In this document: piece by piece, positions 34,106-43,578 of the stretch | Layout: each line of letters opens with the position of its first letter | Numbering within the stretch: the stretch's first letter is position 1 | Origin: Cyclonatronum proteinivorum | GTDB taxonomy: Bacteria > Bacteroidota > Rhodothermia > Balneolales > Cyclonatronaceae | Assembly (NCBI RefSeq): GCF_003353065.1 | Contig: NZ_CP027806.1 | Location: 1,815,353 to 1,879,352, forward strand | Length of the DNA: 64,000 nt | Direction of reading: 5' to 3' | Translations under genes and position numbers: made by a program | Notes under the pieces: generated by a model | The model's input: only the letters and a program-made list of their open reading frames with translations | What the model was told of the DNA's origin: nothing | Databases searched by the model: none

Positions 34106-34747
34106 ATGAGCAAACAAGAATTGAAAATCGGTGAACAGTCAAAACCGAGATTTGAATTCAGAACCTTCGGTCAGGATTTCGAAAGCGCCCGTTTCAGAAT
34201 GGCCCGCTTGTCTGTACCGGTACCCGAAAAGGTGTGGGAGCGCCATTCCGCCGAAGTTTACATCCTGTCGCGCACCAATGATATCAACAACACCAAAATC
34301 CGCGACGGCAAAATGGATATCAAAACCTACGTGCAAACTGTTGACGGCCTTGAGCAGTGGAATCCGCTGATGAAGGGTGAGTTTCCGATGAAACGCGAAG
34401 TGCTCGAGCAGGAAGTCATCCCCGCGTTTCAGGTGGAGATGCAACTGCCCGATCAGGCAGAGTTCACCCTTGAAGCCTTTCTTGAGCTGGTAAATGCGCA
34501 TCCGGAGCTGCAGGCCGTGGATGTGGTGAAGCAGCGTTTTGGCTATATGGTGAACAACACCATTTGTGAGTTCGGCTATGTGCTGATTAACGGAGCCAAA
34601 GTTTGCACCATCAATTCCGAATCAACGGAAGTTGAGGATATCAAAAAGACCCTTGCCTATACCGGCCTTGAGGGGGTTGAAAACATAAACTATTTGCAGG
34701 CCATCAAAAGGGTGACCGGCATGATCCGTAAACCGCTCGCCAACTAA
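34106..34747 (+). CDS. CYTH-like protein of the phosphate island
   Basis: A 213-residue soluble protein. The segment AEVYILSRTNDINNTKIRDGKMDIKTY and the later KQRFGYMVNNTICEFGYVLINGA resemble the strands of CYTH/triphosphate-tunnel proteins (charged residues alternating along strands), and the next gene is a clear CYTH enzyme. I did not find a clean ExExK, so it may bind rather than cleave (poly)phosphate. It is the first gene after the sigma54 promoter, 20 bp before the next. Function inferred from context. Confidence 0.5.
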   Translation: MSKQELKIGEQSKPRFEFRTFGQDFESARFRMARLSVPVPEKVWERHSAEVYILSRTNDINNTKIRDGKMDIKTYVQTVDGLEQWNPLMKGEFPMKREVLEQEVIPAFQVEMQLPDQAEFTLEAFLELVNAHPELQAVDVVKQRFGYMVNNTICEFGYVLINGAKVCTINSESTEVEDIKKTLAYTGLEGVENINYLQAIKRVTGMIRKPLAN

Positions 34748-34767
34748 AGGAAAGGAAAGGAGACTTC

Positions 34768-35235
34768 ATGGCTAAAGAAATTGAACGCAAATTTTTGGTG
34801 AAAGGCGATTTCAAAGATGCGGCATCGAAGCAGATGCGCATTACGCAGGGCTATCTCTCATCGGTTCCCGAGCGAACGGTTCGGGTACGCATCAAAGGGG
34901 ATAAAGGCTTTATCACCATCAAAGGTATTGGCAGCAGCAGCGGGGCAAGCCGCTATGAGTGGGAGAAGGAAATCCCGGTTAGAGAAGTAAACGAGCTGCT
35001 GGAAATCTGTGAACCCGGGGTGATTGATAAGACCCGCTATCAGGTGCCCTTTAGCGGACTCACCTTTGAAGTTGATGAGTTTTATGGTGATAATGAAGGC
35101 CTTACTGTGGCCGAAGTTGAGCTTTCGTCGGAAGATCAGGCATTTGAGAAGCCCGAATGGCTGGGTGAAGAAGTTACCGGAGATGTGAAATACTACAACT
35201 CCATGCTCATGAAAAACCCCTACAAAAACTGGTGA
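34768..35235 (+). CDS. CYTH-domain triphosphate tunnel enzyme
   Basis: A 155-residue CYTH protein with the signature EIERKFLV at residues 4-11 (ExExK), followed by the tunnel strands RTVRVRIKGDKGFITIKG, YEWEKEIP, DKTRYQVPF, FEVDEFYG and TVAEVELSSE. Small stand-alone CYTH proteins are usually inorganic triphosphatases or act on short polyphosphate. A Shine-Dalgarno sequence AAGGAG lies just before the ATG. It sits between another CYTH-like gene and anion/phosphate transporters, so a role in handling polyphosphate products is likely. Confidence 0.88.
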   Translation: MAKEIERKFLVKGDFKDAASKQMRITQGYLSSVPERTVRVRIKGDKGFITIKGIGSSSGASRYEWEKEIPVREVNELLEICEPGVIDKTRYQVPFSGLTFEVDEFYGDNEGLTVAEVELSSEDQAFEKPEWLGEEVTGDVKYYNSMLMKNPYKNW

Positions 35236-35275
35236 CCGGTACGGACATACCGTGCTGACCTAAAAGCCAAAGATA

Positions 35276-36910
35276 ATGACGGACACAAGTAAGCAAACGA
35301 TTAAGGACGCGAACGGTAAGGAATATGATCCGCTCGATATGCGTAATTATTCCATTGAAAAACTTCCAAACCGCCAGAAAAGCAAGATAGAAACCCTGAT
35401 GGCCGCTTTCGGGGCTCCGATAGCCGTGCTTGCTTTCATAGGTCTGGCGTTTTTTACCAACCTTCCCTTTCTACAGCATATAGATGCTTCTTCGCTGCAA
35501 TCTGCGCAGGCCCTGCAAATGTTCAATGATTTGGGTGCAGAGCAGTTTGTCCGCAACAATCATTATATGCTTGCCATATTTGTGGCTGCCATTATTCTTT
35601 GGCTTACCGCGGCGATTCCGAACTATCAGGTATCGCTGATTCTGATCATTTCCCTGGTGTTAACCGGGGTGCTGCCTGAACGGGTTGCCTATGCACAGCT
35701 TGGGCACCCGGTCATGTGGCTCAACATCATGTCGTTTGTGCTGGCGAGTATGCTCGTTGCTACCGGGGTAGCCAAGCGGTTTGCCCTTTGGTTTATTCTC
35801 AAATTTGGCAAAAATGCCGGTACCATATTCATCAGCTTCATTGCGATTAATACCCTGCTTTCGGCCTTTATTTCGGCCACAACGGCCAAGGCGGCTATCC
35901 TGCTGCCAATATTTATGGTCATTGCAGCGGTTTACGGGGCTGATGGCGGAGATAAGAAAACCAACTTCGGACGCAGCATTGTGCTTCAGAACCTGCTGAA
36001 CATCAATCTGGGTGCAGGTGCTTTTGTTACAGGCTCTGGCGCGAACCTGCTTGCCGCAGCACTGATCAGCGGCGCGATTGAAGGCAACGTCTATTTTGCG
36101 GACTGGATGTTTGCCATGTTTCCGACCATGGTCGGGATGATGTTCATCGGCTACTTTGTGGCCATGCGGATCTTCTTCCCCCTCGAGAAAAAAGAGCAAA
36201 GACCGCAAATCAAAGGCGGGATGCGCCGCCTCGAAGAAGAGTACAAAAAGCTCGGTCCCATCAACTATCAGGAAATTAAGACCATCGTCATTTTCGTACT
36301 CATCCTTGCGCTGTGGTCAACTGATCGTATACATGGCGTGAGTGCAACCGCCATCGCTTTTGTGGGTGCGATTATCGCCCTGCTGCCCCGTTACGGCATC
36401 GTGACCTGGAACGATGTGGACATTCCCTGGCACCTGATGCTCTTCTCAGCCGGTGCTTATACCCTCGGTGCAGGATTTAATTATACCGACCTGCCGTCAC
36501 TCACGGTCAATGCCTTTTTCGACAGCATCGGCATCGGAAATGAAACTGACTTCTGGATGCTCTACCTGCTGCTCACCGGCGTGATGTGTTTCAGTGCGCT
36601 CATCTTTCAGTCCAAAACCATGCGCACGATGATCTTTATCCCGATAGCCATCGGGGTGGCACAGCGCTTCGATTTCAGTGTTGTGAGCCTGGCCCTGCCT
36701 ACGGCCTTTATGATTGAGTATGTCTGGGTGCTTTACTTCAACAGCAAGCCGGCTGCCCTGCTATATGAAACCGACCGCTACGACCTCAAAGACGCCTTCA
36801 AGTTTGGCATCACCATGATGATAATCGGTTACCTGCTCAACATCGTGCTCGGTGAAACCTGGTTCCGCTTCCTTGGCATCACACCCGACGGTGTATTCGG
36901 AATTTTCTGA
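35276..36910 (+). CDS. SLC13/DASS-family anion transporter
   Basis: A 544-residue membrane protein of the divalent-anion:sodium symporter family with about 11-13 helices. Recognisable parts are the long soluble N-terminus (1-40), the helix hairpins SATTAKAAILLPIF and FVTGSGANLLAAAL, and the C-terminal repeat ending in FNSKPAALLYETDRY. Family members carry dicarboxylates, sulphate or phosphate; the location between CYTH proteins and PiT favours phosphate or a related anion. Confidence 0.82.
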   Translation: MTDTSKQTIKDANGKEYDPLDMRNYSIEKLPNRQKSKIETLMAAFGAPIAVLAFIGLAFFTNLPFLQHIDASSLQSAQALQMFNDLGAEQFVRNNHYMLAIFVAAIILWLTAAIPNYQVSLILIISLVLTGVLPERVAYAQLGHPVMWLNIMSFVLASMLVATGVAKRFALWFILKFGKNAGTIFISFIAINTLLSAFISATTAKAAILLPIFMVIAAVYGADGGDKKTNFGRSIVLQNLLNINLGAGAFVTGSGANLLAAALISGAIEGNVYFADWMFAMFPTMVGMMFIGYFVAMRIFFPLEKKEQRPQIKGGMRRLEEEYKKLGPINYQEIKTIVIFVLILALWSTDRIHGVSATAIAFVGAIIALLPRYGIVTWNDVDIPWHLMLFSAGAYTLGAGFNYTDLPSLTVNAFFDSIGIGNETDFWMLYLLLTGVMCFSALIFQSKTMRTMIFIPIAIGVAQRFDFSVVSLALPTAFMIEYVWVLYFNSKPAALLYETDRYDLKDAFKFGITMMIIGYLLNIVLGETWFRFLGITPDGVFGIF

Positions 36911-36940
36911 AAAACTATTCATCCAAAATAACACGCTAAA

Positions 36941-37588
36941 ATGATACAACTCTTTGGGAGTCACAAACAGATAGAAGCTGAAATTGACGAATTCCTCGAT
37001 CAGATCATCGGCGGGGGCCTGCTGTTTAAGAAAGGCATCAAATTTTACCTCGACGGACGTGAAGAAGAATTCGAACAGCGCCTTAATGAGCTCATCCTGC
37101 TTGAAAAACGTGCCGATGACCTCCGGCGCGACATCGAAACCAAGCTTTACACCAAAACCCTCATCCCGGAATTCCGGGGGGATGTACTTGGCCTGCTCGA
37201 ACACTCGGATGCTGTTCTCAATCAGATTGCGGATACGCTGCTGGAATTTTCCGTGGAGCGGCCTGAAACCCTGGACGATCTGCGCGACCTCAAGCATGAG
37301 CTCGCCAAAAATGCCATCAAAGCATCAGAGTTCATGGTCAAAGCCATCCGCTGCTATTTCCGGGATCTGAGCGCGGTTCGCGACAATATTAAACAGGTAC
37401 ACTTTTCGCGGGAAGAAACCAACCGGCTAAGCGAAAAATACAAGCGGGAAATCTTTGGGCGCGGTGAACTGCGGCTGAGCCACAAAATGCACCTTCGCTA
37501 TTTCGCGCGCAGCATTGAAAACATAGCTGATGATGCCGAAGACCTTTGCGACCGTCTGGCTATTGCAGCCATCAAAAGATACATTTAA
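36941..37588 (+). CDS. DUF47 PhoU-like protein
   Basis: A 215-residue all-helical protein of the DUF47/TIGR00153 family. E/D-rich helix motifs such as LEKRADDLRRDIETKLY and ARSIENIADDAEDLCDRL are the metal-binding signatures shared with PhoU. These proteins usually sit directly before a PiT transporter gene, as here (12 bp), and are thought to regulate it. Confidence 0.9.
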   Translation: MIQLFGSHKQIEAEIDEFLDQIIGGGLLFKKGIKFYLDGREEEFEQRLNELILLEKRADDLRRDIETKLYTKTLIPEFRGDVLGLLEHSDAVLNQIADTLLEFSVERPETLDDLRDLKHELAKNAIKASEFMVKAIRCYFRDLSAVRDNIKQVHFSREETNRLSEKYKREIFGRGELRLSHKMHLRYFARSIENIADDAEDLCDRLAIAAIKRYI

Positions 37589-37600
37589 GGGACACCTGTC

Positions 37601-38803
37601 ATGGAATGGATTTATTTACTTAGCGGGCTGTTTTTGGGATGGTCGCTGGGCGCCAACGACGCAGCCAATATTTTTGGCACCGCCGTCGGCTCCCGTATGG
37701 TTACCTTCCGGACTGCTGCGCTGGTATCTACGCTGTTTGTTATTCTCGGAGCGGTCATCAGCGGGGGCGGAACAACAGAAACCCTGGGACAGCTTGGGGC
37801 GGTGAACGCGCTTGCGGGCTCATTCACCGTTGCCCTCACGGCCGGGCTGAGCGTGGCCATTATGACCAACATGAAGCTGCCGGTATCCACATCTCAGGCC
37901 GTAGTAGGCGCTATTCTGGGCTGGAACTTCTTCACCGGGTCCCCAACCGATTACGGCAAGCTGCTTGAAATTGTCGGCACCTGGTTTTTTTCGCCTGTTC
38001 TTGCGGGAGCCTTTGCCGTCGGGCTGTACCTGCTTGCCAAACGCTGGCTCGGCAATGCCCGCATTCACATGCTGCAAATGGACGCATGGACGCGCCTCGG
38101 TCTCATTGTGGTTGGTGCCTTCGGCGCTTACAGTCTGGGCGCAAACAACATTGCCAACGTGATGGGCATGTTCGTTTTTGCCGCGCCTTTCGACACGATC
38201 ACGGTATACGGCTTTTTTGATTTTTCCGGCACGCAACAGCTGTTCCTGCTTGGTTCAGCTGCCATAGGGGTAGGCGTGTTCACCTATTCGTATCGCGTTA
38301 TGACGACGGTTGGAAATGACATTTTCAGGCTGACACCAATGCTGGCGCTCATTGTTGTACTGGCCAAATCGCTGGTGCTCTTTGTTTTTGCCTCGCAGGG
38401 GCTGGAGCGGATATTGCTGAGTCTTGGCCTTCCCGCGCTGCCGCTGGTACCTGTTTCAAGTTCACAGGCTATTATTGGAGCCATCATTGGCGTAGCCATG
38501 GTGAAAAGCCGTTCTAACATAAACTTCGCGGTTGTAGGCCGTATCGCTACAGGATGGGTCATCACTCCTGTAATCGCAGCGGCAATGTGCTATGTTGCCC
38601 TCTTTTTTGCGCAAAATGTCTTTGAACAACAGGTGGTTGACCGGAGTGCACAGACCGCTTCCGGCCTGCCGGCTACCCCTTTGCAAACCGAAGTAGTTCC
38701 CTTTAAAAATACTGTGCAGCTGAAGCCCGTGGACTGTGATTTGGCAGGTCCGTTAATTTTGGAAACGGCAGCGCCGGCTGTGCTTTATCCTTCAATTCAT
38801 TAG
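37601..38803 (+). CDS. pit: PiT-family low-affinity phosphate transporter
   Basis: A 400-residue membrane protein with the two PiT signatures GANDAANIFGTAVGSR (near 19) and GANNIANVMGMFV (near 180) and the PVSTSQAVVGAILG / PVSSSQAIIGAIIG pairs of the inverted repeats. Imports phosphate with protons or sodium. The C-terminal 50 residues beyond the last helix are a polar tail. Preceded by its DUF47 partner. Confidence 0.95.
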   Translation: MEWIYLLSGLFLGWSLGANDAANIFGTAVGSRMVTFRTAALVSTLFVILGAVISGGGTTETLGQLGAVNALAGSFTVALTAGLSVAIMTNMKLPVSTSQAVVGAILGWNFFTGSPTDYGKLLEIVGTWFFSPVLAGAFAVGLYLLAKRWLGNARIHMLQMDAWTRLGLIVVGAFGAYSLGANNIANVMGMFVFAAPFDTITVYGFFDFSGTQQLFLLGSAAIGVGVFTYSYRVMTTVGNDIFRLTPMLALIVVLAKSLVLFVFASQGLERILLSLGLPALPLVPVSSSQAIIGAIIGVAMVKSRSNINFAVVGRIATGWVITPVIAAAMCYVALFFAQNVFEQQVVDRSAQTASGLPATPLQTEVVPFKNTVQLKPVDCDLAGPLILETAAPAVLYPSIH

Positions 38804-38822
38804 TTACAAAAGGTACATACCT

Positions 38823-40109
38823 ATGAAAATCCAGAAAGTATTATTGCTCTTGCCGGCCCTGATATTAGGGTTTGCAGCGATCTTTAGCGGGCTTCATGCG
38901 CGTCAGGTCGACACTACAAAAATTCATTCGGCCATTATGAATCCCGGAGAAGTAAGAGAAGGCATTCTGGTCTATGAAGATCCTTCCAGCGACTGGTACA
39001 TCTGGTCAGATCACCGCATTTACTGGGATGCTGCGGTGTATATGGGTGACAATTCGAATCAGGAAACCCTGCCAATGACCAACGGAGCCATGCTTCGCCG
39101 CGGCATTATTCAGTTCAAGGCTACCATGTACCGCGACTGGGAAGCTTACATCGATTTGAATGCTTCACAGGGAGATGCACTCACGCCGCGCGATATGTGG
39201 GTTGCGCGCCATTTTCGCGGGGATTTTCACAACTTCTTTATTCAGGCCGGTAACTTTAAGGAAGCAACCGGAATTGAGCGTCTCACAAGTTCCCGACTCA
39301 TCACCTTTATGGAGCGCGGCGGAGATGGCATTTTTGAAGACGGACGCCGTAAAGGACTTGCACTTACCTATTTCAACCCGCATATATGGGCACAGGCCGG
39401 AACCTGGGGGCAGGAAATTGATCAGCGTCGCTTCACACAGGATAACGAAGCCTGGGGTTTCAACGGGCGCGTAGCATATACTCCGATTCGTCAGGATCGT
39501 CGCATCGTGCATATCGGCGCATGGGCTTCCGTAAGGCCGCCTGATGCCGATAACAACAGCCGCGTACGTCTTCGCGGCCGCCCCGAAAGCCGCATCGCAA
39601 GCAACGATTCCCAGCGCTTCCTGAATACCGGTCAGATTTCGGACGTCAATAATTACACCCGCTACGGCCTTGAGCTCGGTACCGTACTCGGGCCGCTTCA
39701 GGTGCAGGGCGAATACAAAACCTTTAATGTGAACCGGAAAAACGACCTGCCCAACCCATCCTTCTGGAGCGGTTATGTGAAGGCTTCCTATTTCATTACA
39801 GGTGAATCGCGTGGCTATTTTGCAGATGAAGGCGAATTCGGGAATTTTGACCACCCCCGTAATTCATGGGGGGCAGTACAGCTTGCCCTGAGGTACAGCC
39901 GCACCAATCTCAACGACGAAAGTGCCGGCATTATGGGCGGCGATCAGGAAATTATAACATTGGGGCTCAATTACTTCGCGACCCGCTACATACGGTTTTA
40001 CTTTAACTACGCTTTCGTACGCTCTGATGAAAATGCAAACGGCGCCGGCAGCCTGATCCCCTTTAATTACACATACTTCCAAACCCGAATGATGGTTCGA
40101 CTGCCCTGA
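38823..40109 (+). CDS. phosphate-selective porin (OprO/OprP family)
   Basis: A 428-residue outer-membrane porin. Signal peptide about 1-27 (ending HARQV). The mature part shows the OprO/P pattern: KATMYRDWEAYIDLNAS, WVARHFRGDFHNFFIQAGNFKEATGIERLTSSRLITFMERG, then regular amphipathic strands and a terminal strand FQTRMMVRLP. It starts 20 bp after pit and would bring phosphate or other anions across the outer membrane for the PiT and SLC13 transporters. Confidence 0.88.
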   Translation: MKIQKVLLLLPALILGFAAIFSGLHARQVDTTKIHSAIMNPGEVREGILVYEDPSSDWYIWSDHRIYWDAAVYMGDNSNQETLPMTNGAMLRRGIIQFKATMYRDWEAYIDLNASQGDALTPRDMWVARHFRGDFHNFFIQAGNFKEATGIERLTSSRLITFMERGGDGIFEDGRRKGLALTYFNPHIWAQAGTWGQEIDQRRFTQDNEAWGFNGRVAYTPIRQDRRIVHIGAWASVRPPDADNNSRVRLRGRPESRIASNDSQRFLNTGQISDVNNYTRYGLELGTVLGPLQVQGEYKTFNVNRKNDLPNPSFWSGYVKASYFITGESRGYFADEGEFGNFDHPRNSWGAVQLALRYSRTNLNDESAGIMGGDQEIITLGLNYFATRYIRFYFNYAFVRSDENANGAGSLIPFNYTYFQTRMMVRLP

Positions 40110-40165
40110 TCCTTATATTGGCGCGACCATTGACCTGAGTATCATTCATTCAAAATTTTGTACTT

Positions 40166-42028
40166 ATGAAATCCTTCAAATATGTAAGCCCGCTGCTGAT
40201 ACTGCTGCTTTTGCTCTCCTGCGTAGATACCAGCACAAACGTAACAGAACCCGATCCGGAGCCCGATCCCGATCCGCTTCCCGGCACCGAAGCCCTGGTT
40301 TACTTTTGGTTTTTTGGGGGGGATATCCCCAACAATGTCGAACTTGAACGCATCGACGCAAGCTTTCCCGCCGGAAATGAAGCCTTTCTGACCTTTACTT
40401 CCGCGCTCGACGGCTACCCGGAAACCGACCGCAAAGGCTCCATGGAACGCAGAAATGCTCCTACTGACCTGAATTACCGTCCGCAGGGTAACGGCGGGCG
40501 GGAGTATCAGGAAGGAGAAATGCGTGCCGTTCAGATCCGGGCGCCCTTTACCGGACCCAACGGGGAGAATACCATGATTTTCCATGCACCCGCTACCGGG
40601 TTTAAAGATCTGATATTTTCTTTTGCAGCTATGGATGAAGGTGCGGCTGAAGCTTTGGTTTTCGATTACAGCATTACCGGAACAGAAAACTGGACCAATG
40701 CCGGTCTTTCACAGCCTGTACAGACACTTGAAACAGACGCGTACCGCTTGTTCATTCTCGATTTGTCTGAAATTGAAGAAGCCAACGATAACCCGAATCT
40801 CAAAATAAGAGTCAGGTTCGACGGTCCGAATCTTGAAGACGACAACGGTACACGGGTAACTTTCAACAACATAGCCCTCGACGGGGTGTCTCTGAGTGAT
40901 TCACAGCCGACTGCACTGCGTATTACCGACATCAATAACGGGGAAGCAGTATTTGCCGGAGAGCCGTTTAGCATGCTCGTGCAAACCGTTGGAGAAGACG
41001 GCCGACCGGTTGAAGTTGACGCTGAAACAACTGTTTTTCTCACGCTTGCAACAGGAAGCGGCAGCCTTTCCGGCACCCTTGAAGGCGTTGTACCTGTCGA
41101 TGAAAGCACCGTGCGCATAGACGGCCTGCGCTATGACACGGCGGAAGACGGGGTCAGTATTGAAGCTGCATCAGGTGGTCTTGCCTCTGCGGTCTCCGGG
41201 ACGTTTGAGGTAGAAGGTCAAACCTTTTCCGTAAACTTATCGGTAAATCCGGTTGGTGCAGGCACGGTTGATGGGGCCGGCTCCTATGCAGCAGGTGAGC
41301 AGGTAACGATAAAAGCTATACCCAGTGCCGGCTTTGCTTTCCTGATCTGGACAGAGGGCGATGACGGCGATGTGTTCAGTACCGAGGCCGAACATACCTT
41401 CGAAATGCCGGAAAGGGATCTTGCTATCACCGCCAGCTTTATCGGGGAGGCCGAAGCCGAGACGATTGTACGCTGGACTTTTGATGATACGCTTGAACCC
41501 GCTGAAGGCAACGGAACAGCACAGCTTGCGGGAGGTACGGAAACCCATTCTCTCACCCTGGGTAGCGGCTGGCGCATAACGAATTTCCCGGAACAATTCA
41601 CGGCTTCGGCGACCGCAGGTGCGGAGTTTATGGCCTCTACCGCCGGATACGATGCTATACAGGTCAGCTTCGGGCAGCGGGCATCCGGCACCATGAGCCG
41701 CTGGGCTGAGTTTCAGTACACAACCGACGGCGGCACTTCCTGGCAGCGTTTCGGAGACAACGGCGGTGTTCTCTCCCCGCACGACACCGTTGCCGATAAT
41801 CTGCTTGATTTTGAAGCCATTCCGGAAGCCGCAGATAACCCGGGCTTTGGGCTGCGTATCGTTTCGGTTTTCTCGCCGGTTGCGTTTAATCCGGAAGAGC
41901 CGGATGAGGAATTTGCAGCCAATACCGCGTATCACCGTGCACGTACGGAGGGAACCGGCGGCGGTGCCTACTCAGGAGGCGGCAACTGGCGTCTGCTCGA
42001 TGTAACCATCACCGGCAAGCCCCGCTAA
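40166..42028 (+). CDS. multidomain surface lipoprotein with an InlB-type bacterial repeat
   Basis: A 620-residue lipoprotein: signal MKSFKYVSPLLILLLLLSC with C19, then a DPDPE linker. A beta-rich domain (about 45-250) is followed by an Ig-like domain (about 255-350), a bacterial repeat domain near 355-425 (NPVGAGTVDGAGSYAAGEQVTIKA, FLIWTEG) and a C-terminal jelly-roll-like domain (about 435-620). I see no catalytic motif. It follows the porin by 56 bp and may be part of the same transcript, perhaps binding a phosphorylated polymer outside the cell; that is a guess. Confidence 0.65.
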   Translation: MKSFKYVSPLLILLLLLSCVDTSTNVTEPDPEPDPDPLPGTEALVYFWFFGGDIPNNVELERIDASFPAGNEAFLTFTSALDGYPETDRKGSMERRNAPTDLNYRPQGNGGREYQEGEMRAVQIRAPFTGPNGENTMIFHAPATGFKDLIFSFAAMDEGAAEALVFDYSITGTENWTNAGLSQPVQTLETDAYRLFILDLSEIEEANDNPNLKIRVRFDGPNLEDDNGTRVTFNNIALDGVSLSDSQPTALRITDINNGEAVFAGEPFSMLVQTVGEDGRPVEVDAETTVFLTLATGSGSLSGTLEGVVPVDESTVRIDGLRYDTAEDGVSIEAASGGLASAVSGTFEVEGQTFSVNLSVNPVGAGTVDGAGSYAAGEQVTIKAIPSAGFAFLIWTEGDDGDVFSTEAEHTFEMPERDLAITASFIGEAEAETIVRWTFDDTLEPAEGNGTAQLAGGTETHSLTLGSGWRITNFPEQFTASATAGAEFMASTAGYDAIQVSFGQRASGTMSRWAEFQYTTDGGTSWQRFGDNGGVLSPHDTVADNLLDFEAIPEAADNPGFGLRIVSVFSPVAFNPEEPDEEFAANTAYHRARTEGTGGGAYSGGGNWRLLDVTITGKPR

Positions 42029-42089
42029 GCATTGCTGCAAAAAATTGCACCTGAACTTGCAGACTGCAAGTAGAATGGAATCAGAACAT

Positions 42090-42163
42090 AAGGAGCACTT
42101 CATGCCCGCAAACGCTGACGGAGCATCTTAGGATGTGGCAATGCGCGGCTGAATGTGCTCCTT
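42090..42163 (+). other. long inverted repeat after the lipoprotein gene
   Basis: AAGGAGCAC (42090-42098) pairs with GTGCTCCTT (42155-42163), with further pairing inside (ATCTTAGGAT around 42125). It lies 60 bp after the stop codon, so it may end or protect the phosphate-gene transcript, though no clean T tract follows. Confidence 0.5.
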
Positions 42164-42202
42164 TGCTGGTTTAGGTCAGTTACGCTGGCACATGGATTTT
42201 CC

Positions 42203-42365
42203 GCTTCAACGCCGCCAGCGGGGAAATTTCACTTCTTGGGAATCGCTTCGCTCGGTGCGCAGCCTTTTCACCACACCCAAATTTGGGCTACAAGTGTTTT
42301 TCGTTAAGTCCAATTTAAACTAATATTTAGCAAATTAATCCTGTTTAATTGTGAATAATGCGGGA
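42203..42365. repeat. MITE-like repeat, copy 3
   Basis: Shares the GCTTCAACGCCGCCAGCGGG left end with copy 2 and the GTGAATAATGCGGG right end with copies 1 and 2. It carries 28 additional bases (about 42231-42258) relative to copy 2. Orientation is the same in all three copies. The remainder of 42029-42516 holds nothing else I recognise apart from the hairpin at 42090. Confidence 0.8.
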
Positions 42366-42516
42366 TAAGTAGCGGACAAGCTGAAAAAAAAGGGGACTAA
42401 AAAACAGCAGTGCAGATTGCGTTGCGAAGCTTAAGCGGCAGGCCAATGACTGATGCTTCTCTATCCCTGGTACGGATGCTTAAGGTGAAATTTCATCCCA
42501 AAACAAATTCACAGCC

Positions 42517-43578
42517 ATGAAATTGATAGTCAAAAACGCAGCACTTCCTTTGATTTTTTTGCTGGTGCTCTTTTGCTTTGCGGATGAAGCTGCTGCGATG
42601 CCGTCGGAATCAGATGGTCCCGGAGAAGAGCCCCTGGCAGAAGAGCTCAGGGCAAGGTTTAAGGGAGAATCTTTCAGTTTGGGTATTCTGTTGCAAACGC
42701 AGGGCTTTTTCTCGTTTCGCGACAACGATTTTATCGGGGGGAGGAGCTGGGATCTGGGGTCAACGCGCATTGACTTCCGCGGCACGGTTGACCGTAATTT
42801 CACCTACAGGGTGCGTGTGTATTACCTGAGTCAGCAGCAAAGCATTGATGCGCGGGTCGGATACTGGTTTAATGCAGATACGGAGATCGTTGCAGGTGCC
42901 TTCAAACCTTTTCTGAGCCGTGAGCTTGACCCAAGCCCCGGGCGCACAGATTTTGTAAGAAGGGCCCGCTTTGTGGGCGCAATGATGAACAGCCTGGAAG
43001 TCGGAACGAGCCTTTTGGGTAAAACCGGACCCCTAAACTACCGGTTTGGAATTTACAATGGTACCGGGGTGCAGGGTATGCGGGGTAACACCGATAACCG
43101 CTTTCTCTACACCGGCAGAGTCTTTGGCAGCGTGCCGGTTAACGGTCATTCGCTTATAATGGGCCTCAGTGCTGCGTTAAATCAGTCGCCGGATGCGAGG
43201 GTTGGCAACTCAGGCCTTACAAGCAAAGGCGACCGCTATTTTTACGGGGGCTATCTCGATTATCGGGCGGACACTTTTTTTGTGTCAACGGAATGGGTCC
43301 AAACTTTTTTTGACGCTGTGGAATACGGCAATAACAGGGAAACAATCACGGGATTTCATGCAACGGCAGGGTTCAGGGTCGGACCCCGGCACGAACTGCT
43401 TGCCCGCTATGATTATCTTGATTTCAGGCTGATTCCTGATGCCCGTGACCGCTTCCTTGCCGGTCTGAACTACTATCCGAGCAGCCTGATAACCTTTCGC
43501 CTGAATGCCATCGTTGAACCGGACCGCAGGGCCGGAACACAAACCGGTGTTGCCGCGGTCTTTCAATATATGTTTTAG
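42517..43578 (+). CDS. second phosphate-selective porin-like protein
   Basis: A 353-residue outer-membrane protein with a signal peptide (about 1-27, ending AAAMP). It shows the OprO/P-type blocks STRIDFRGTVDRNFTYRVRVYY, ADTEIVAGAFKPFLSRELDPS and RFVGAMMNSLEVG, then strands ending VAAVFQYMF with the terminal aromatic residue needed for barrel assembly. It is separated from the phosphate genes by the repeat and has its own leader. Substrate could be phosphate or another anion. Confidence 0.8.
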   Translation: MKLIVKNAALPLIFLLVLFCFADEAAAMPSESDGPGEEPLAEELRARFKGESFSLGILLQTQGFFSFRDNDFIGGRSWDLGSTRIDFRGTVDRNFTYRVRVYYLSQQQSIDARVGYWFNADTEIVAGAFKPFLSRELDPSPGRTDFVRRARFVGAMMNSLEVGTSLLGKTGPLNYRFGIYNGTGVQGMRGNTDNRFLYTGRVFGSVPVNGHSLIMGLSAALNQSPDARVGNSGLTSKGDRYFYGGYLDYRADTFFVSTEWVQTFFDAVEYGNNRETITGFHATAGFRVGPRHELLARYDYLDFRLIPDARDRFLAGLNYYPSSLITFRLNAIVEPDRRAGTQTGVAAVFQYMF

